Shown here: piece after piece, positions 1-11,110 of the stretch
How positions within the stretch are numbered: the first letter of the stretch is position 1
Layout of the letters: each line of letters starts with the position of its first letter
Assembly: GCA_963693365.1 (NCBI GenBank)
Contig: CAVNZM010000010.1
Location: 6,634,001-6,698,000, forward strand
DNA: 64,000 bases
From: Amoebidium appalachense
Taxonomy: Eukaryota; Ichthyosporea
Direction of reading: 5' to 3'
Translations under genes and position numbers: made by a program
The notes under the pieces: generated by a model
The model's input: the letters and a program-made list of their open reading frames with translations, nothing else
Told to the model about the DNA's origin: nothing
Databases searched by the model: none

Positions 1-1390
1 TTGCCTCAGGGAAATCACCCTCCCACCCGTATACTGGACCATCACACCCGAGCTCGAGATACTCAATATGATTAATGGCCAATCTGCCTGTATGTATGTC
101 CGAGTTTTTCTTTCTCAGTTATATATGGATGTACGAGTATATATGGAAACCTGGTTGTAGGATATTCCAGATATTCCAACCAGACCCCCACACAAAACAA
201 AAACACAAAAACCACAAACATAGAGCTGCCACCCGTATAATTTGGAAAAAAACGAGCCACAATTATAGCACAAGCCCCCCACCCCCCTCACACCTTGCGG
301 GCATGTGCCATATGCAGACTACGCCCCAGAAAGTAGAGTGCGACCCAGAACACCTAAATTGACAAATAGCAGCCACCACCACCCTACACGACATGGGCAC
401 CACACCCCCCACCACCCTAACCCCCACAGCCCCACAACACCACGCTAGACTCCCCTCGCCCAACCGGGGAAATTTCGTGACCGGACCCCCCTAAGGTTGG
501 GATTTTTTGAAGATTAGCACAAGCTCCCCTAGTCTGTTTGCAGATTATCTAATGATCGTTCTACCAGGTCTGTTTGGCGGGCTCAGTCTCAGAAACTAGG
601 TATTTAGGTCTTCTGGGCCGGTACCCACCAAACGGCAGCAGTGCTAAATATGACCTTAATAAAAGGTTCACAATTAAAACACACACAAATACATCAGGAC
701 GAGCGCATACACAGTGACACGCGCTTGTGTATAAACCGAGAGCGTCACGCATACAGACAGGCAGACATGCAGCATGGTGCAATCGTGTGCACTGTCTCTT
801 TCGTTCGAAAACATGGTGTTCCACACATACACCGTATGATAATCCCGGAGGTACCTTGCGGCCACACACACCCCCAGAGCCATTTGAGAATCTTTGTAAT
901 GAGTATATCATTGTGGCCGAAATGATATCGACGATTTTGTTTTCTGCTTTATTTAATTTTCAGGTTCACCTTATGTACATCATTTCTTTAGGGGGAGGGA
1001 GGGGGAGGGGAGGGGGGGGGGGGGGGGAGGGGGGGGGGGGGGGGGAGGGGAGGGGGGGGGGCATTTTGTCAACTTGGAGATTCGGGTATAATTTCAACAA
1101 AAATTAACGAGGTATTGGCTCGAACTGGGTGGGTATGGCCCAGTGTATGGGGTGGGGTGTGTGGGTGGGGTGACATGGGCGTGTGGGGCACTGTGGGTGT
1201 GTGGGGGTGGGGTGGGGGAGGGAGGGGAGGGGGGGGGGGGGGGGGGAGTCCTGGAGAGACGAGATTATGTGCCAGGCTGACTGCATGTGAGAAGAGAATG
1301 CACCACGTATTCCTCCGTCCCTTCCGCATCCCCCCCCCCCCCCCCCCCTGCCCCCCGCCCCCCGCCCCCCGCCTTCCCAAAAAACACATG

Positions 1391-1391
<1 letters not shown>

Positions 1392-1439
<48 letters not shown>

Positions 1440-1451
1440 CACACACATACA

Positions 1452-1521
<70 letters not shown>

Positions 1522-1777
1522 ATTATGGGGAGGCGGTGTCGGACAGACATACATGGTACACTATCTCTTGCCTCCCCCCCCCCCCCCCCCCCCCCCCCCC
1601 CACTTCCCCATCTCACCCTGTGGCAGCAGGCCTGACCCTCCCTCCCCACCCACTTTAACCCCTTGGACATATACCCTTGTTTTCATTATCAAATTAAAAG
1701 TTTAGGAGGATGCTGGATATGATTTGGGCCAAAAAGCAACCCAACCGCACCTTGTGAATTCGAATACACAGAAATAC

Positions 1778-1840
<63 letters not shown>

Positions 1841-2111
1841 ACTTTCCTTATACTGCCCTGACACTTAACACCCATGTAGCACGTGTGCGCACGCACAAAC
1901 CCGCACAAACGCAAATTGTGGCACACACGTGTCCGGCACACATCATAATATCACACACAGCTGCAACAACCAGACACACACTGGTACACACACACATACA
2001 CATGCACACCTCCCTGACACACACTGCCACATCACAACCACCCACCCACCCACCCACCCACACATGCACACACACTTCACTTACGCAGCACACAGAGACA
2101 CGAAAATTTTG

Positions 2112-2153
<42 letters not shown>

Positions 2154-2243
2154 CACACACACACACACACACACGCACACACACACGCACGCACACACAC
2201 ACACACACACACGCGCACACGCACGCGCACACACACACATGCA

Positions 2244-2292
<49 letters not shown>

Positions 2293-2330
2293 ACACACGC
2301 GTGCACACACGCCCGCGCCCGCACGCGTGC
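1392..2330. repeat. cluster of (CA)n microsatellites
   Basis: Three arrays are visible: about 1392-1518, about 1779-1838, and an impure CA array with CG and TG interruptions at about 2113-2330. Unique sequence with scattered CA pairs lies between them. Confidence 0.9.
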
Positions 2331-2739
2331 ACAGTCACTCGCATCATATCGTGCACACCTTATAAGGTTTGAATCCGAAAGCACAAAAACATGATGTTCA
2401 CGCATACATCATATATAGTTCCAGATATAACTGTATGGACACACATACACACACACACACACACACCACACAGTCACACACACACACACAGCCTGAAAAC
2501 ACACATATACCCGTGCACAGGAACAGTCACAGTGAGCACAACAGCCGCACTGCCCAAAATTATTTAGCAGAAGGGGTTTATCGGAACTGAATTAAGAATT
2601 TGATGAGTGGGGGGAAGCAAGGGAATTCATAGTGAATTCATAGTGTGTGGGAGTCGGGTCCACCGATCTCGTGGGCGGAAGGGGAGGAGGTGGGGGAGGG
2701 ATGCCGACTGCAGGGAATGGGGTTTTATTAACTAAGCGG

Positions 2740-3156
2740 GAAAAAGGGGGGAGGGAGGGCGGGGGGGGGGGGGGGGGGTTGTGAGGGGGGGGGGAAGGGG
2801 GGGGGGGGGGGGGGTGAGGGGAAGTGGGGGGGGGGGGGGGGGGAAGAATCAGCCTCAAGCAGAAGCCTTAATTATTGTCTTGGGGGAGATTGGGCGAGGG
2901 GGGGCAGGGGGGGGAAGGGGGGGGGGGGGGGGGATGGATTGGGGCCCCCGGGGTTGGGGGTGGGGGTGCGGGTGGGTGGTTGGGTGGGGGGTGGGGTTGA
3001 GGGGTTGGGGGGTTGGGGGGGGGGGGGGGGGGGGGGGGGGGAGGGGATTAAATTAGGGAGAGGGGACTGGGCAAGTTTAAGGGGGAGACATTTTCTATGT
3101 GGGGGGGATGGCCACGGCGGGAGGGTTGTTAATGATCAAACGGTTTTTTTTTTTTT

Positions 3157-3198
<42 letters not shown>
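2740..3198. repeat. G-rich block ending in a T-run to G-run junction
   Basis: Runs of 10 to 40 G alternate with short A- or T-containing spacers. At about 3143-3198 a run of T passes directly into a run of G. The retrotransposon starting at 3210 is inserted just past the edge of this block. Confidence 0.85.
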
Positions 3199-3200
<2 letters not shown>

Positions 3201-3209
3201 CCGGGAGGG

Positions 3210-3689
3210 TGTAAACAACTGTACACATGAACTGTACATGTTTACTAAAGAATGTGATCTACTAGCACACAATTCGTTCTTTGTCATGAATATCACATAA
3301 ATATTATGTCCACACCAATAGGAATCAATCTTACCTAAGAAATGAACCATGTATGATTCTACCGCTGCATACCACATAAACGAAGTGAACCAATAAGATG
3401 TTTGCATAAATAGGACGAAGGTCTGACTGGCTTGGACCGCACCAGAATCACGAATGGCATGTTGCCACCCGCGCTGGCCGCGGATGAAGCAATCCTGGGC
3501 CTTGATCCGAAACCTGGGGGCTATATAACAAAGCCGTCCCAGTACGGGGATCACATCAGTGAAGTCTGAGACAGACTGAGTCGGCCCATAGTAAAAGCAA
3601 CTTGGCCGCGTGTGCCTTTCTACCCGTTCTCTGTCTTTATTCTGATTCAGTTGTTCTCTGCCTTATCCCAACTAGTCCAACTGTTTACA
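3210..3689 (+). repeat. left LTR
   Basis: 480 bp with the short inverted ends TGTAAACA/TGTTTACA. A TATATAAC box lies at about 3532, a plausible promoter for the element. No difference from the right LTR was seen when the two were read side by side. Confidence 0.92.
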
Positions 3690-3690
3690 T

Positions 3691-3705
3691 TGGCGACCGC
3701 GCAGT
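3691..3705 (+). other. putative primer-binding site
   Basis: TGGCGACCGCGCAG begins one base after the left LTR. A TGG start matches the complement of a tRNA 3' CCA end, as expected for a minus-strand primer site. I did not identify the tRNA. Confidence 0.55.
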
Positions 3706-3790
3706 TCAAGAATCTCGCATCCTTCGAATCTCACATCTTTCAATCAGTTCAAGAATCTCACATCTTTCAATCAGCTCAAGAATCTCCCAT
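3706..3790 (+). repeat. 28-bp tandem repeat in the element leader
   Basis: About two and a half copies of a unit around AAGAATCTCACATCTTTCAA lie just inside the left LTR, before a short ATG-led frame. Confidence 0.7.
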
Positions 3791-4666
3791 GGCCGATCAC
3801 AATCCTTATTACCCCGATGATAGGCACATCTTTCCTTGTCCGGCTTAGAATATATACACCGACAAGTTTGAAGTGGCCAGCCCACCTACACGGAAAGAAT
3901 TGAAAGCATGTAAAACTTCTTTTGCTACGACACATCAAAAATGTGAAGAAAAACGAATACACAACGAAACAACGAATACACGAACAATCGAATAAAGAAT
4001 TGCTAACGAAGCAATGAACCAACGAAAAACGAACCATCACGAATACACAATGAAATAAAGAATGAACGACAAACGAATGCATAGGATTTATCAACGACAA
4101 AAAACGAAAAACGAAAGCAAAATGAACTGGAAATACGAAAATGCAAGAACGAATGCACAACACTGCTTGGGTTGCAATGCACACAGCCCCCTCTATGTTA
4201 GGAAGAAAATAAAACCGTTGCCCTTGCGTGCATTGCGCTATTGCACACTGTCATCGTGTCCATGCCACCGCATGCACCTCCACACTCGCAAGCCAGATGC
4301 ACGGCCACTTTCAGCACGAATGCATTTAAAGAAGAAGATAGTCGCTGTTCCTATAGCATTGAGGACATAAGGTGCTGTGAAAGTAGTTTTGCATGCATGC
4401 TTCGAATTTCTTGCTGTTTTCGAATACAGCATGCCCCATAGTTTAGCGCACAGGATGCACAACATGCGCATGAATGTATGCTGGCATGCCTAAACACATT
4501 ACGAACATATGCCTCATGTATGGCGGCCCTTCCTGGTGCCACGCCCTAACGAATTTGCACTCTTGGTGCACAAAAGGCATGTAATAAAGTCGATGCAGAA
4601 CTTTTGTTCATGCATGTGAAAAACAAAGAAGGTGTTGGGTACGAATTTTAAGGTGAATGCCCGTCT

Positions 4667-4981
4667 GTGGCAATACTGTGTAACATACCAATTACACTGT
4701 CAAGCCTTGCACTAGCTGCCGGCACACCCCCACCAGAACAAAAGAATGTGGTATGGGCACCGTTCCCTCACAACCCCAGCATACAGTGTCAGTATTTTGG
4801 CTGGAAGCCTTTCAGTTTCGAATTACGAATACCCTCCTTCACTACTGAAGAAAGTGACGTGGAAGACGAATACGAATACGAATGCAAGGTGTTGTTGACT
4901 AACACATCGGACCATCATGTGTACCTAGGCCCTGGTACGGAGGTGACCATGTTATTCCCTTGCAATATGATGACACTGTAA
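4667..4981 (+). CDS. unassigned 104-codon ORF inside the retrotransposon
   Basis: An open frame of 104 codons in the interior. It is acidic in the middle and ends with an N-x-S...G-P-G segment. I recognise no family with confidence. Its position upstream of the RT remnant would suit a relic of gag or protease, or an unrelated captured segment. The surrounding sequence is rich in the words ACGAA and GAATAC, so the frame may be fortuitous. Confidence 0.3.
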   Translation: MAILCNIPITLSSLALAAGTPPPEQKNVVWAPFPHNPSIQCQYFGWKPFSFELRIPSFTTEESDVEDEYEYECKVLLTNTSDHHVYLGPGTEVTMLFPCNMMTL

Positions 4982-5575
4982 CAATTTAGCACGTGCATAC
5001 CCCACCAATGGGCACATGCGGGAGACAACCCCACAAGCTGCCTTATTGGGCACCTCTGCTAAAACGAATATTCTTCTCACGAAGGAACAGAAGAATGCCA
5101 CGAACACGAACCACACACCCCCCAGGCAGCTACTTACGTCTGATGTATGAAAGTAGTAGGTGTGTGAATGGGGTAACTTCATGAACACCAACACGAAAGC
5201 AAGCACAGCACAAAGCAGTTCCACGAATACGAATGGTTTTGGTATTCCACACAACGAACAGAACCTACAGTAGGGCCACCTACAAATGAAGCAGAGGATG
5301 GGGCACCATCCAGACCTGCACTGGAGGATATGAAGATACGAAGCGCGCTCACGAAGTTGCTTACAAAAGAAAGGGCGACTGCGACGACTTTTCTTTTTAG
5401 GCCAAGCCTCCAGAAGAATGTATTATGCCTGGAATCCCCCTGCTCAACGAAAATGGCTGGCAAATGGGATACGAAAACTGCTCACGAATGGAAGCATGTG
5501 TTTTCTGAAGGAGGCTTGCTTTGCCTACCCTCTTCTTATGAATTATGAACCGGGCTTTTACTGGTTCTGACGGGT

Positions 5576-5740
5576 GATATATTTCTTTATGTCGCCCAAC
5601 GAAGAACACTTGGGCATTTTTATTCTGTTTTTCCCAGCTCCGATGATGCAGGGTTAAAGCTGAAAGGAAAGAAGTGCTCTTTGTTCAAGAAAGAAGTGGC
5701 TTTTCCGGCCATGGTGACTCGCCTTACAGTCTTAAGGTAG
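5576..5740 (+). pseudogene. degenerate Ty3/gypsy reverse-transcriptase fragment
   Basis: A 54-codon frame contains the segment AGLKLKGKKC followed by a Lys-rich stretch and EVAF. This matches the pattern after the RT catalytic motif of Ty3/gypsy elements, where a helix ending in 'aGLkL...Kc.f....v.fLGh' is typical. The catalytic dyad is not in the same frame upstream, the LGH is missing, and the frame ends in TAG at 5738. It is a disabled fragment. Confidence 0.6.
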
Positions 5741-6217
5741 AACCGGGATAAGGAGCAGCGGCTAAGCCTTGAAGCTATCCACCACTACCTGAGCTACGAA
5801 GTGACCTAAGGCTCGAGTTATATTCATTATCGAATGTTTGGTATGATCATTCATCCACACAACCAAATTACTCGCAATTGAAAACGAATCTGCGGGAGTA
5901 TCCTAAAAAGGAAAAATTCCCAAAAAGGAAAATACTACTTCTACAGAAAAGCCAAGCACAGAGACGAAGGCTTAGCGAATTATTCGCACGCACACTCTGC
6001 AACAATCTTCGCCACGAAAATGAAATCACAGAAGAATGCTGCATGAATTTACGTTTTGGCAAATGAAGAAGTGCTCATAGACGTGCACAACTCTATTCCA
6101 CCGTCCTTGCTCTGTTCTGTCCAGCAGCTCGGCACACACAAGAATTCTCGCTGAAGGTTGTTTATCGCCTCTCAGCCTGGTGGTTTGCTTGTCTAACGAC
6201 ACCACCAGGCTCCCGAC

Positions 6218-6227
6218 AAGGGGGGAG
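6218..6227 (+). other. polypurine tract
   Basis: AAGGGGGGAG lies immediately before the right LTR, the expected place for the plus-strand primer of an LTR retrotransposon. Confidence 0.75.
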
Positions 6228-6707
6228 TGTAAACAACTGTACACATGAACTGTACATGTTTACTAAAGAATGTGATCTACTAGCACACAATTCGTTCTTT
6301 GTCATGAATATCACATAAATATTATGTCCACACCAATAGGAATCAATCTTACCTAAGAAATGAACCATGTATGATTCTACCGCTGCATACCACATAAACG
6401 AAGTGAACCAATAAGATGTTTGCATAAATAGGACGAAGGTCTGACTGGCTTGGACCGCACCAGAATCACGAATGGCATGTTGCCACCCGCGCTGGCCGCG
6501 GATGAAGCAATCCTGGGCCTTGATCCGAAACCTGGGGGCTATATAACAAAGCCGTCCCAGTACGGGGATCACATCAGTGAAGTCTGAGACAGACTGAGTC
6601 GGCCCATAGTAAAAGCAACTTGGCCGCGTGTGCCTTTCTACCCGTTCTCTGTCTTTATTCTGATTCAGTTGTTCTCTGCCTTATCCCAACTAGTCCAACT
6701 GTTTACA
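6228..6707 (+). repeat. right LTR
   Basis: 480 bp, matching the left LTR throughout as far as I can read, and followed by the target duplication GAGGG. Confidence 0.92.
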
Positions 6708-6715
6708 GAGGGACC

Positions 6716-7148
6716 CCCAGGGGGGTCTCATAGAACTAACGTCTTCCACACTGACTGTACCCTAATTAGGGTGCTAAAGGTGTAATAAGCTTAAAACTAT
6801 TACCAATCCAAACTACTAGTATTCACTTAGCCCAAATCAATAGTGGGTCTGGCGGGAGGATTTGTGGAGGAGGGGGAGAATGAGACCCGCAAGCTGCAGT
6901 CACTCTAGTGACCCAGGGGGAAGGGGGGGGGGGGGGGGGGGGGGACCACTTTTTTTTATTATTTTTTTTTTCCCGTTTTGTTCCCGGGGGGAAGAGGGGG
7001 GGTGGGGGCTATCTCTACGTAAGCTACCGTCTTCCACTAAGCACCGAGTGTACCTTTGCTAGACGTCTAGGATGCTACTGGTGCATTCAGCTAAGCTTAC
7101 ACAGTCTCTATCAACCCTACCACCAATATTACACTGAGCTTACTAAAT
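6716..7148 (+). repeat. two diverged copies of a ~120-150 bp sequence
   Basis: About 6716-6840 and 7005-7148 share ordered words such as ACGTCTTCCAC, a TGCTA-containing segment, AAGCTTA and a terminal TTAG/TTAC before AAAT, each preceded by a G-run. They are separated by unique sequence plus G- and T-tracts. No coding content was recognised. Confidence 0.45.
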
Positions 7149-8990
7149 AGGGTTTTTGCCCCAGCCTCGCGCTCTAGTGGGGAGCACCAGGTCTACCCTC
7201 CGCGACCGATTAAAACCTGCTAATAATTTTTTTAATGAAGGACTCTCATTGGTTGAGGTTGCTACAATGCCTCGGACTTGCGGTACATATGCTAATGTGG
7301 CAAAAATGCTTGCCCAAAACATGGTGGTGGGTGTGGGTATGAGTGGGGCGCTACTCGACGCACATGACATTCATATTCACACATTGAGGCGTCAACACGT
7401 AGAAAGGAAATGACAGGACGGGGGGAAGGGGGCGAGAGGGGGAGGGGGGGGGGGGGTGGGATTCGAAGGCCCGGGGGAAGGGGAGGGAGGGGTGGGGTGT
7501 GTGTGTGTGGGGGGGGGGGGGGGGGGGGGGGGGGGAGAGGGGGGGAGGGGGAGGGCGAGGGGCGGAGGGGAGGGCCGACTAATGAAGGCGCACATAATAA
7601 TAATGTTTGATCTTGAACAAAACGAAGTCATGATTGAAAGTGAAGGCATCCCCCCCTTTCCCCCCCCCCACCCCTACCCACCCCTCCCTCTCCCAGCCCC
7701 CACCGTCGGCGAAACGTGTCACATCCACACCTATGTTATAAGCCAAAAAAAAAAAGGTTTTAGGAGAAGAGGGCTTTTGGAGGAGTTATGATCCAGCCCT
7801 GAGAGAATTAATATTAATAATACTATCTCTTGCCTTCTGGCGTCCGTGGCACTACAAACGGACTGGTGTACCTGGATATTATGCCTGTACACATACAATG
7901 CCACTATGTCCATGGTTGGGTTTTTGGAATATTCATCTCAAGCTGCCAGCCGGCTGAGGGGACTGCATGCCCCATACATGGGGCCACATACAGCTGAGAC
8001 TGCAGACATGTGTACCGGTTGCGCACGTGTACACGTACTTGCTCATGGACCACTGGGCCGATGACGCCCGACGGGCCAATGTTTACAAGGATACATACCG
8101 TCCGGGTTCGGTGCCATGGCGACCAGAGTGGCTGCACCAACACCAACTAACCTTAAAAAAAAATGCTCTTGAAAATTCTGAGATACAGTAAAACTAAAAG
8201 CCGAGCTTTCTATTACATATTTAGGCATCAAGTTGGAAAATTGATATTCGGCAGTGAGCAGCCGGTGAACACATGACTGTGAGAGAGATTGAGCAAGCAC
8301 GTGTGTCTTTGAGTCATGGGTGCGACACGGTCCAATTCACCCAGCTCGCTTTGATTGGTGAGTACGACACCTTTGTAGGTCCTACCCGTTTATAGCTGTG
8401 ACCTTTGGCCAATACAAGCACGGGTGCTGTGAGCCAAACGTGGGCATTTTCACATTGAGAGCCATGGCCTCTATTCGCTTCCAAATGACATGCAATGTGT
8501 GTCAGCAACATTTCAATGAAGAGCTTAAGGTTTGAATATATAGAAACAGGGCGATTCTTATATATTTACGGGTTTTTAGCTATAACGCTGTCTTGTTGCA
8601 GATGTGGCTTGCACTGGCTTCTATGTATTCGACCACTGCTCATGGATTGAATTGCATCATCTAACGCCGGATGCCAGTGACCAATAGAATCCATAGGCTT
8701 ACCAATCATTTGTAGCCATATTTATGGTAAGGCAGGAGCCCATTGGCGAGGAAAATCTGGATAAAAAGAGCTAACTTATTTGCCATCATTTGCGCATACA
8801 AACCGATTTATATAAATTGCAAGAAACCAAGAATACTAATGGGAAATAAAAGTGGGCAAGAGCCCGAGAAATATAAGCCTGACAGGGTCTCAGATCGACC
8901 AATGTTCAAGCACCTGTTCTTGCCTGTTATAAAGTCACGCAGTCTTGGCACCAAGATCAATAGCGCGTTCTCGTGATTAGAGGAGCAAGT
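7149..8990. other. no gene recognised
   Basis: Unique sequence with G-rich blocks (7420-7575) and a C-rich patch (7650-7700). A plus-strand frame at 7156-7413 (85 codons) is not low-complexity but matches no family I know. A short Cys/His-containing frame at 8463-8535 is discussed under rejected items. Confidence 0.5.
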
Positions 8991-8997
8991 CTCGGAA

Positions 8998-9034
8998 CCA
9001 ATCGGATCGAGGCGCGAAACAAGTGGTATAAATT
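8998..9034 (+). promoter_or_regulatory. CCAAT box and TATA box upstream of the zinc-finger ORF
   Basis: CCAAT at 8998-9002 and TATAAATT at 9027-9034 precede the ATG at 9227 by about 190 bp. Spacing between the two elements is compact. Confidence 0.5.
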
Positions 9035-9226
9035 GAGCCGGCAGCAAGCACGGGTCCACATTTCTGCTCATTTCCCGTTTATATTTTAGGTCGCTCCCAT
9101 GGCAGGAGAGCGCAATGAAAGTGGAAGAACAAAAGCAAAGAGAAAAGGGTAGCGAGAGTATACTTATCTAAAATAGCTAGCTTATTAACTGGTTCAAACA
9201 GTGGCGTTGGCCGATAATTTGCGAGA

Positions 9227-9691
9227 ATGAGCGTTGGTCACTCAACAGCCGGGCGGCTTGGAGTGCGTGAGCCAAGTCTTTCACGCTCTCCATCACCGAC
9301 GAGCAGTATCGAAAGCTCTCCCACCATGAGCACCTCCGGCACAGCGAAAGAGGAGAGCAGCCCCCGACGCGGGAACCTCTCTTCACACAGTGGTAGTTTT
9401 AAAATACGCGCGTCGGGAAGCAAGGGGGCGAAATCGAAGCCATACACACGCAAACGCACAACATCGGAATCCTCTAATGAAGCAGAGCTCACGGTAAAGA
9501 GTGACGAGGGGAGAGAAGAGGTGCTGCACCGGTGCACGACGTGTGGAAAGATATACAAGCACGAAAGCTGTCTGCTCAAGCATAACTGGGAACACACGGA
9601 GTACTGGGAGCTTGCCAAGCAACACTGTGCAAGCAAACATCTGTTCAGCTCCTCGAGGCCGCAAGAATACTTCTCCGCTTGCAGTGAGTGA
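9227..9691 (+). CDS. C2H2 zinc-finger protein, probably frameshifted near its end
   Basis: The frame encodes 154 residues. Residues 1-100 are Ser/Thr/Pro-rich and basic, typical of a disordered regulatory tail. One zinc finger follows, C-x2-C-x12-H-x3-H (CTTC ... KHNWEH), then HTEYW. From memory this 'YKH..CL.KH.WEH..yW' finger is characteristic of a fungal-type regulator family that continues with SKHQxVQLLEAAxIL. Here the frame reads SKH and then diverges, while the overlapping frame from 9643 reads VQLLEAARILLRLQ and stops at 9685-9687. A small indel near 9641 therefore seems likely, from pseudogenisation, polymorphism or assembly error. A GTGAGTG donor-like site at 9683 is an alternative end of the exon. 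A DNA-binding role is inferred from the finger only. Confidence 0.7.
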   Translation: MSVGHSTAGRLGVREPSLSRSPSPTSSIESSPTMSTSGTAKEESSPRRGNLSSHSGSFKIRASGSKGAKSKPYTRKRTTSESSNEAELTVKSDEGREEVLHRCTTCGKIYKHESCLLKHNWEHTEYWELAKQHCASKHLFSSSRPQEYFSACSE

Positions 9692-10134
9692 AGGTCTTGT
9701 GTACGCGCGCCTCTGACAACTCCCCAGCCATTTCCCCTGAGGCCTTCGCTCCTTCTTGCCTGGCCAGTGTGGGTGCCTGTTAGGTCTTTGAAATCAAGTT
9801 GAATGTCCAACCGTTTTTTTTACATCGGGTGACGTAGTGCCCAGTTTTTCTTGCTGACTCCAGAACATCGTTGGAAACGGGTGCTTTTGCTGTTTTTGTG
9901 GTTGCCTTGAGAGCTTGTGACTTTATTACTTAGGAAAGTGTAGATTGCTGTAGTTGATATATGATATTTGTGTTGATATATAATGACACCTAATACTGAT
10001 GACTCCACCATTAATTCCACCAACCCCTTACGTATGACAATATACTATGACAAAAAGCAATGTCATAGGTGTGTACACTTGTTGTGTTGTAGTTGTAGCT
10101 GTTTTAGCTGGTCTAGAGCAGCAGATGGAAGCTG

Positions 10135-10140
10135 AATAAA
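10135..10140 (+). terminator. possible polyadenylation signal AATAAA
   Basis: AATAAA lies about 440 bp after the zinc-finger stop codon. It is the first such hexamer I noticed downstream on that strand. Confidence 0.3.
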
Positions 10141-10840
10141 CACCCTCTTGTCTATCCTTTTTGCCCCGTGCCCAGTCCAGCCAGGTTTGCAGGTATGTTT
10201 GCGATGGGTCCACTCTCAGGTTTTTCCTGAAAAACAGAATGCAACACTGCCGGACTGAGTACCTAAATAGCTACAAGCGATGCAGACTGCATCTAACACC
10301 TTGCGTTTAGAGCACTGAAGCAACATATAGCTTGCCAAGGACCAGCAGTTGCCATCCCGCCAATAATTTCTGTGAGCCCGTAGTCATAGCCATAGCCAAC
10401 GATGTGACTTCTCACGGCAAACTTGTATATCATGTTGGAATATACAACCCCAATATCACCATATTATTCGTGCTTGTTATATATTTACTATGTAACCATC
10501 CAACAGCGGTGTACGCGTGTTTTCGTGTGATGGCTAGGTGATCGATCGTGTGTTTCATAGGATCCGGATGAATTGTGATATCTAACTGCCATATGATTGG
10601 TCAGGAACGCACCATCCAGATCTAGGGATTACGTAGTCAACCCGGATGCCATCCTGGATGGTTGGTGACTGGATCAAGGCGGAGTACTAGTATATAAACC
10701 CGCACATGTAACATAATATAATTGGGAGTTATAACGATAATTGACTGTTGCAACAGACTCTCCGAGCACTGTGTGGACACTTGTGTGATATTTAGGTGAT
10801 AGTGCATGCAGCCCGATTAAGTACACACTTAGTAGATAGC

Positions 10841-11110
10841 ATATTGCACCCGTATAGTTGTTGTATAAAATGATCGTGTGTCTGTGACAAACAATATATT
10901 TGTAATTGAACGGGGTTGACTAGACCACGCATATTGCACCCGTATAGTTGTTGTATAAAATGATCGTGTGTCTGTGACAAACAATATATTTGTAATTGAA
11001 CGGGGTTGACTAGACCACGCATATTGCACCCGTATAGTTGTTGTATAAAATGATCGTGTGTCTGTGACAAACAATATATTTGTAATTGAACGGGGTTGAC
11101 TAGACCACGC
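10841..11110 (+). repeat. three 90-bp tandem copies
   Basis: Three head-to-tail copies of exactly 90 bp start ATATTGCACCCGTATAGT at 10841, 10931 and 11021. The second and third units read as identical. The first 18 bases recur once more at 11207-11224. Confidence 0.95.

Larger units (their letters stand above)
1..3209. other. gene-free, repeat-rich stretch
   Basis: No recognisable protein or RNA gene was found. The stretch holds unremarkable unique sequence up to about 960, then G-rich tracts (about 990-1060 and 1205-1250), C-tracts (about 1330-1375 and 1574-1602), several (CA)n arrays (1392-2330) and a very G-rich block (2740-3198). The open frames here are made of translated dinucleotide repeats and carry no domain. 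Confidence 0.7.
3210..6707 (+). mobile_element. LTR retrotransposon, Ty3/gypsy-like, non-autonomous
   Basis: Two direct repeats of 480 bp (3210-3689 and 6228-6707) begin TGTAAACA and end TGTTTACA, the usual TG...CA ends of LTRs. The element is flanked on both sides by GAGGG (3205-3209 and 6708-6712), a 5-bp target-site duplication. A primer-binding-like TGG motif follows the left LTR and a polypurine tract precedes the right LTR. The 2.5-kb interior has no intact gag-pol. A short frame at 5576-5740 resembles the reverse-transcriptase region of Ty3/gypsy elements but is broken. By eye the LTRs are identical, which implies recent insertion, so the defective interior was probably mobilised by proteins from another copy. 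The superfamily is inferred from the RT remnant and is less certain than the element itself. Confidence 0.92.

Noticed and set aside
4667-4981. dUTPase-like tail (N-x-S...G...) in the retrotransposon ORF
   Set aside because: Only a few residues agree with the last conserved motif of trimeric dUTPases; the earlier motifs are absent.
7156-7413. 85-codon plus-strand frame, not low-complexity
   Set aside because: No recognisable motif, no promoter or splice context, and it overlaps one of the diverged duplicate regions upstream.
8463-8646. Possible RING or zinc-finger fragment: TCNVCQQHF followed downstream by a CGLHWLLC frame after an AG
   Set aside because: The only plausible donor (8527/8528) joins in the wrong phase for the second Cys/His segment, and key spacing is poor. 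It could be a decayed gene, but the evidence is too thin to list.
10841-11110. Regular repeats that might suggest a CRISPR array
   Set aside because: The 90-bp units are contiguous with no unique spacers, and the surrounding DNA is eukaryotic.
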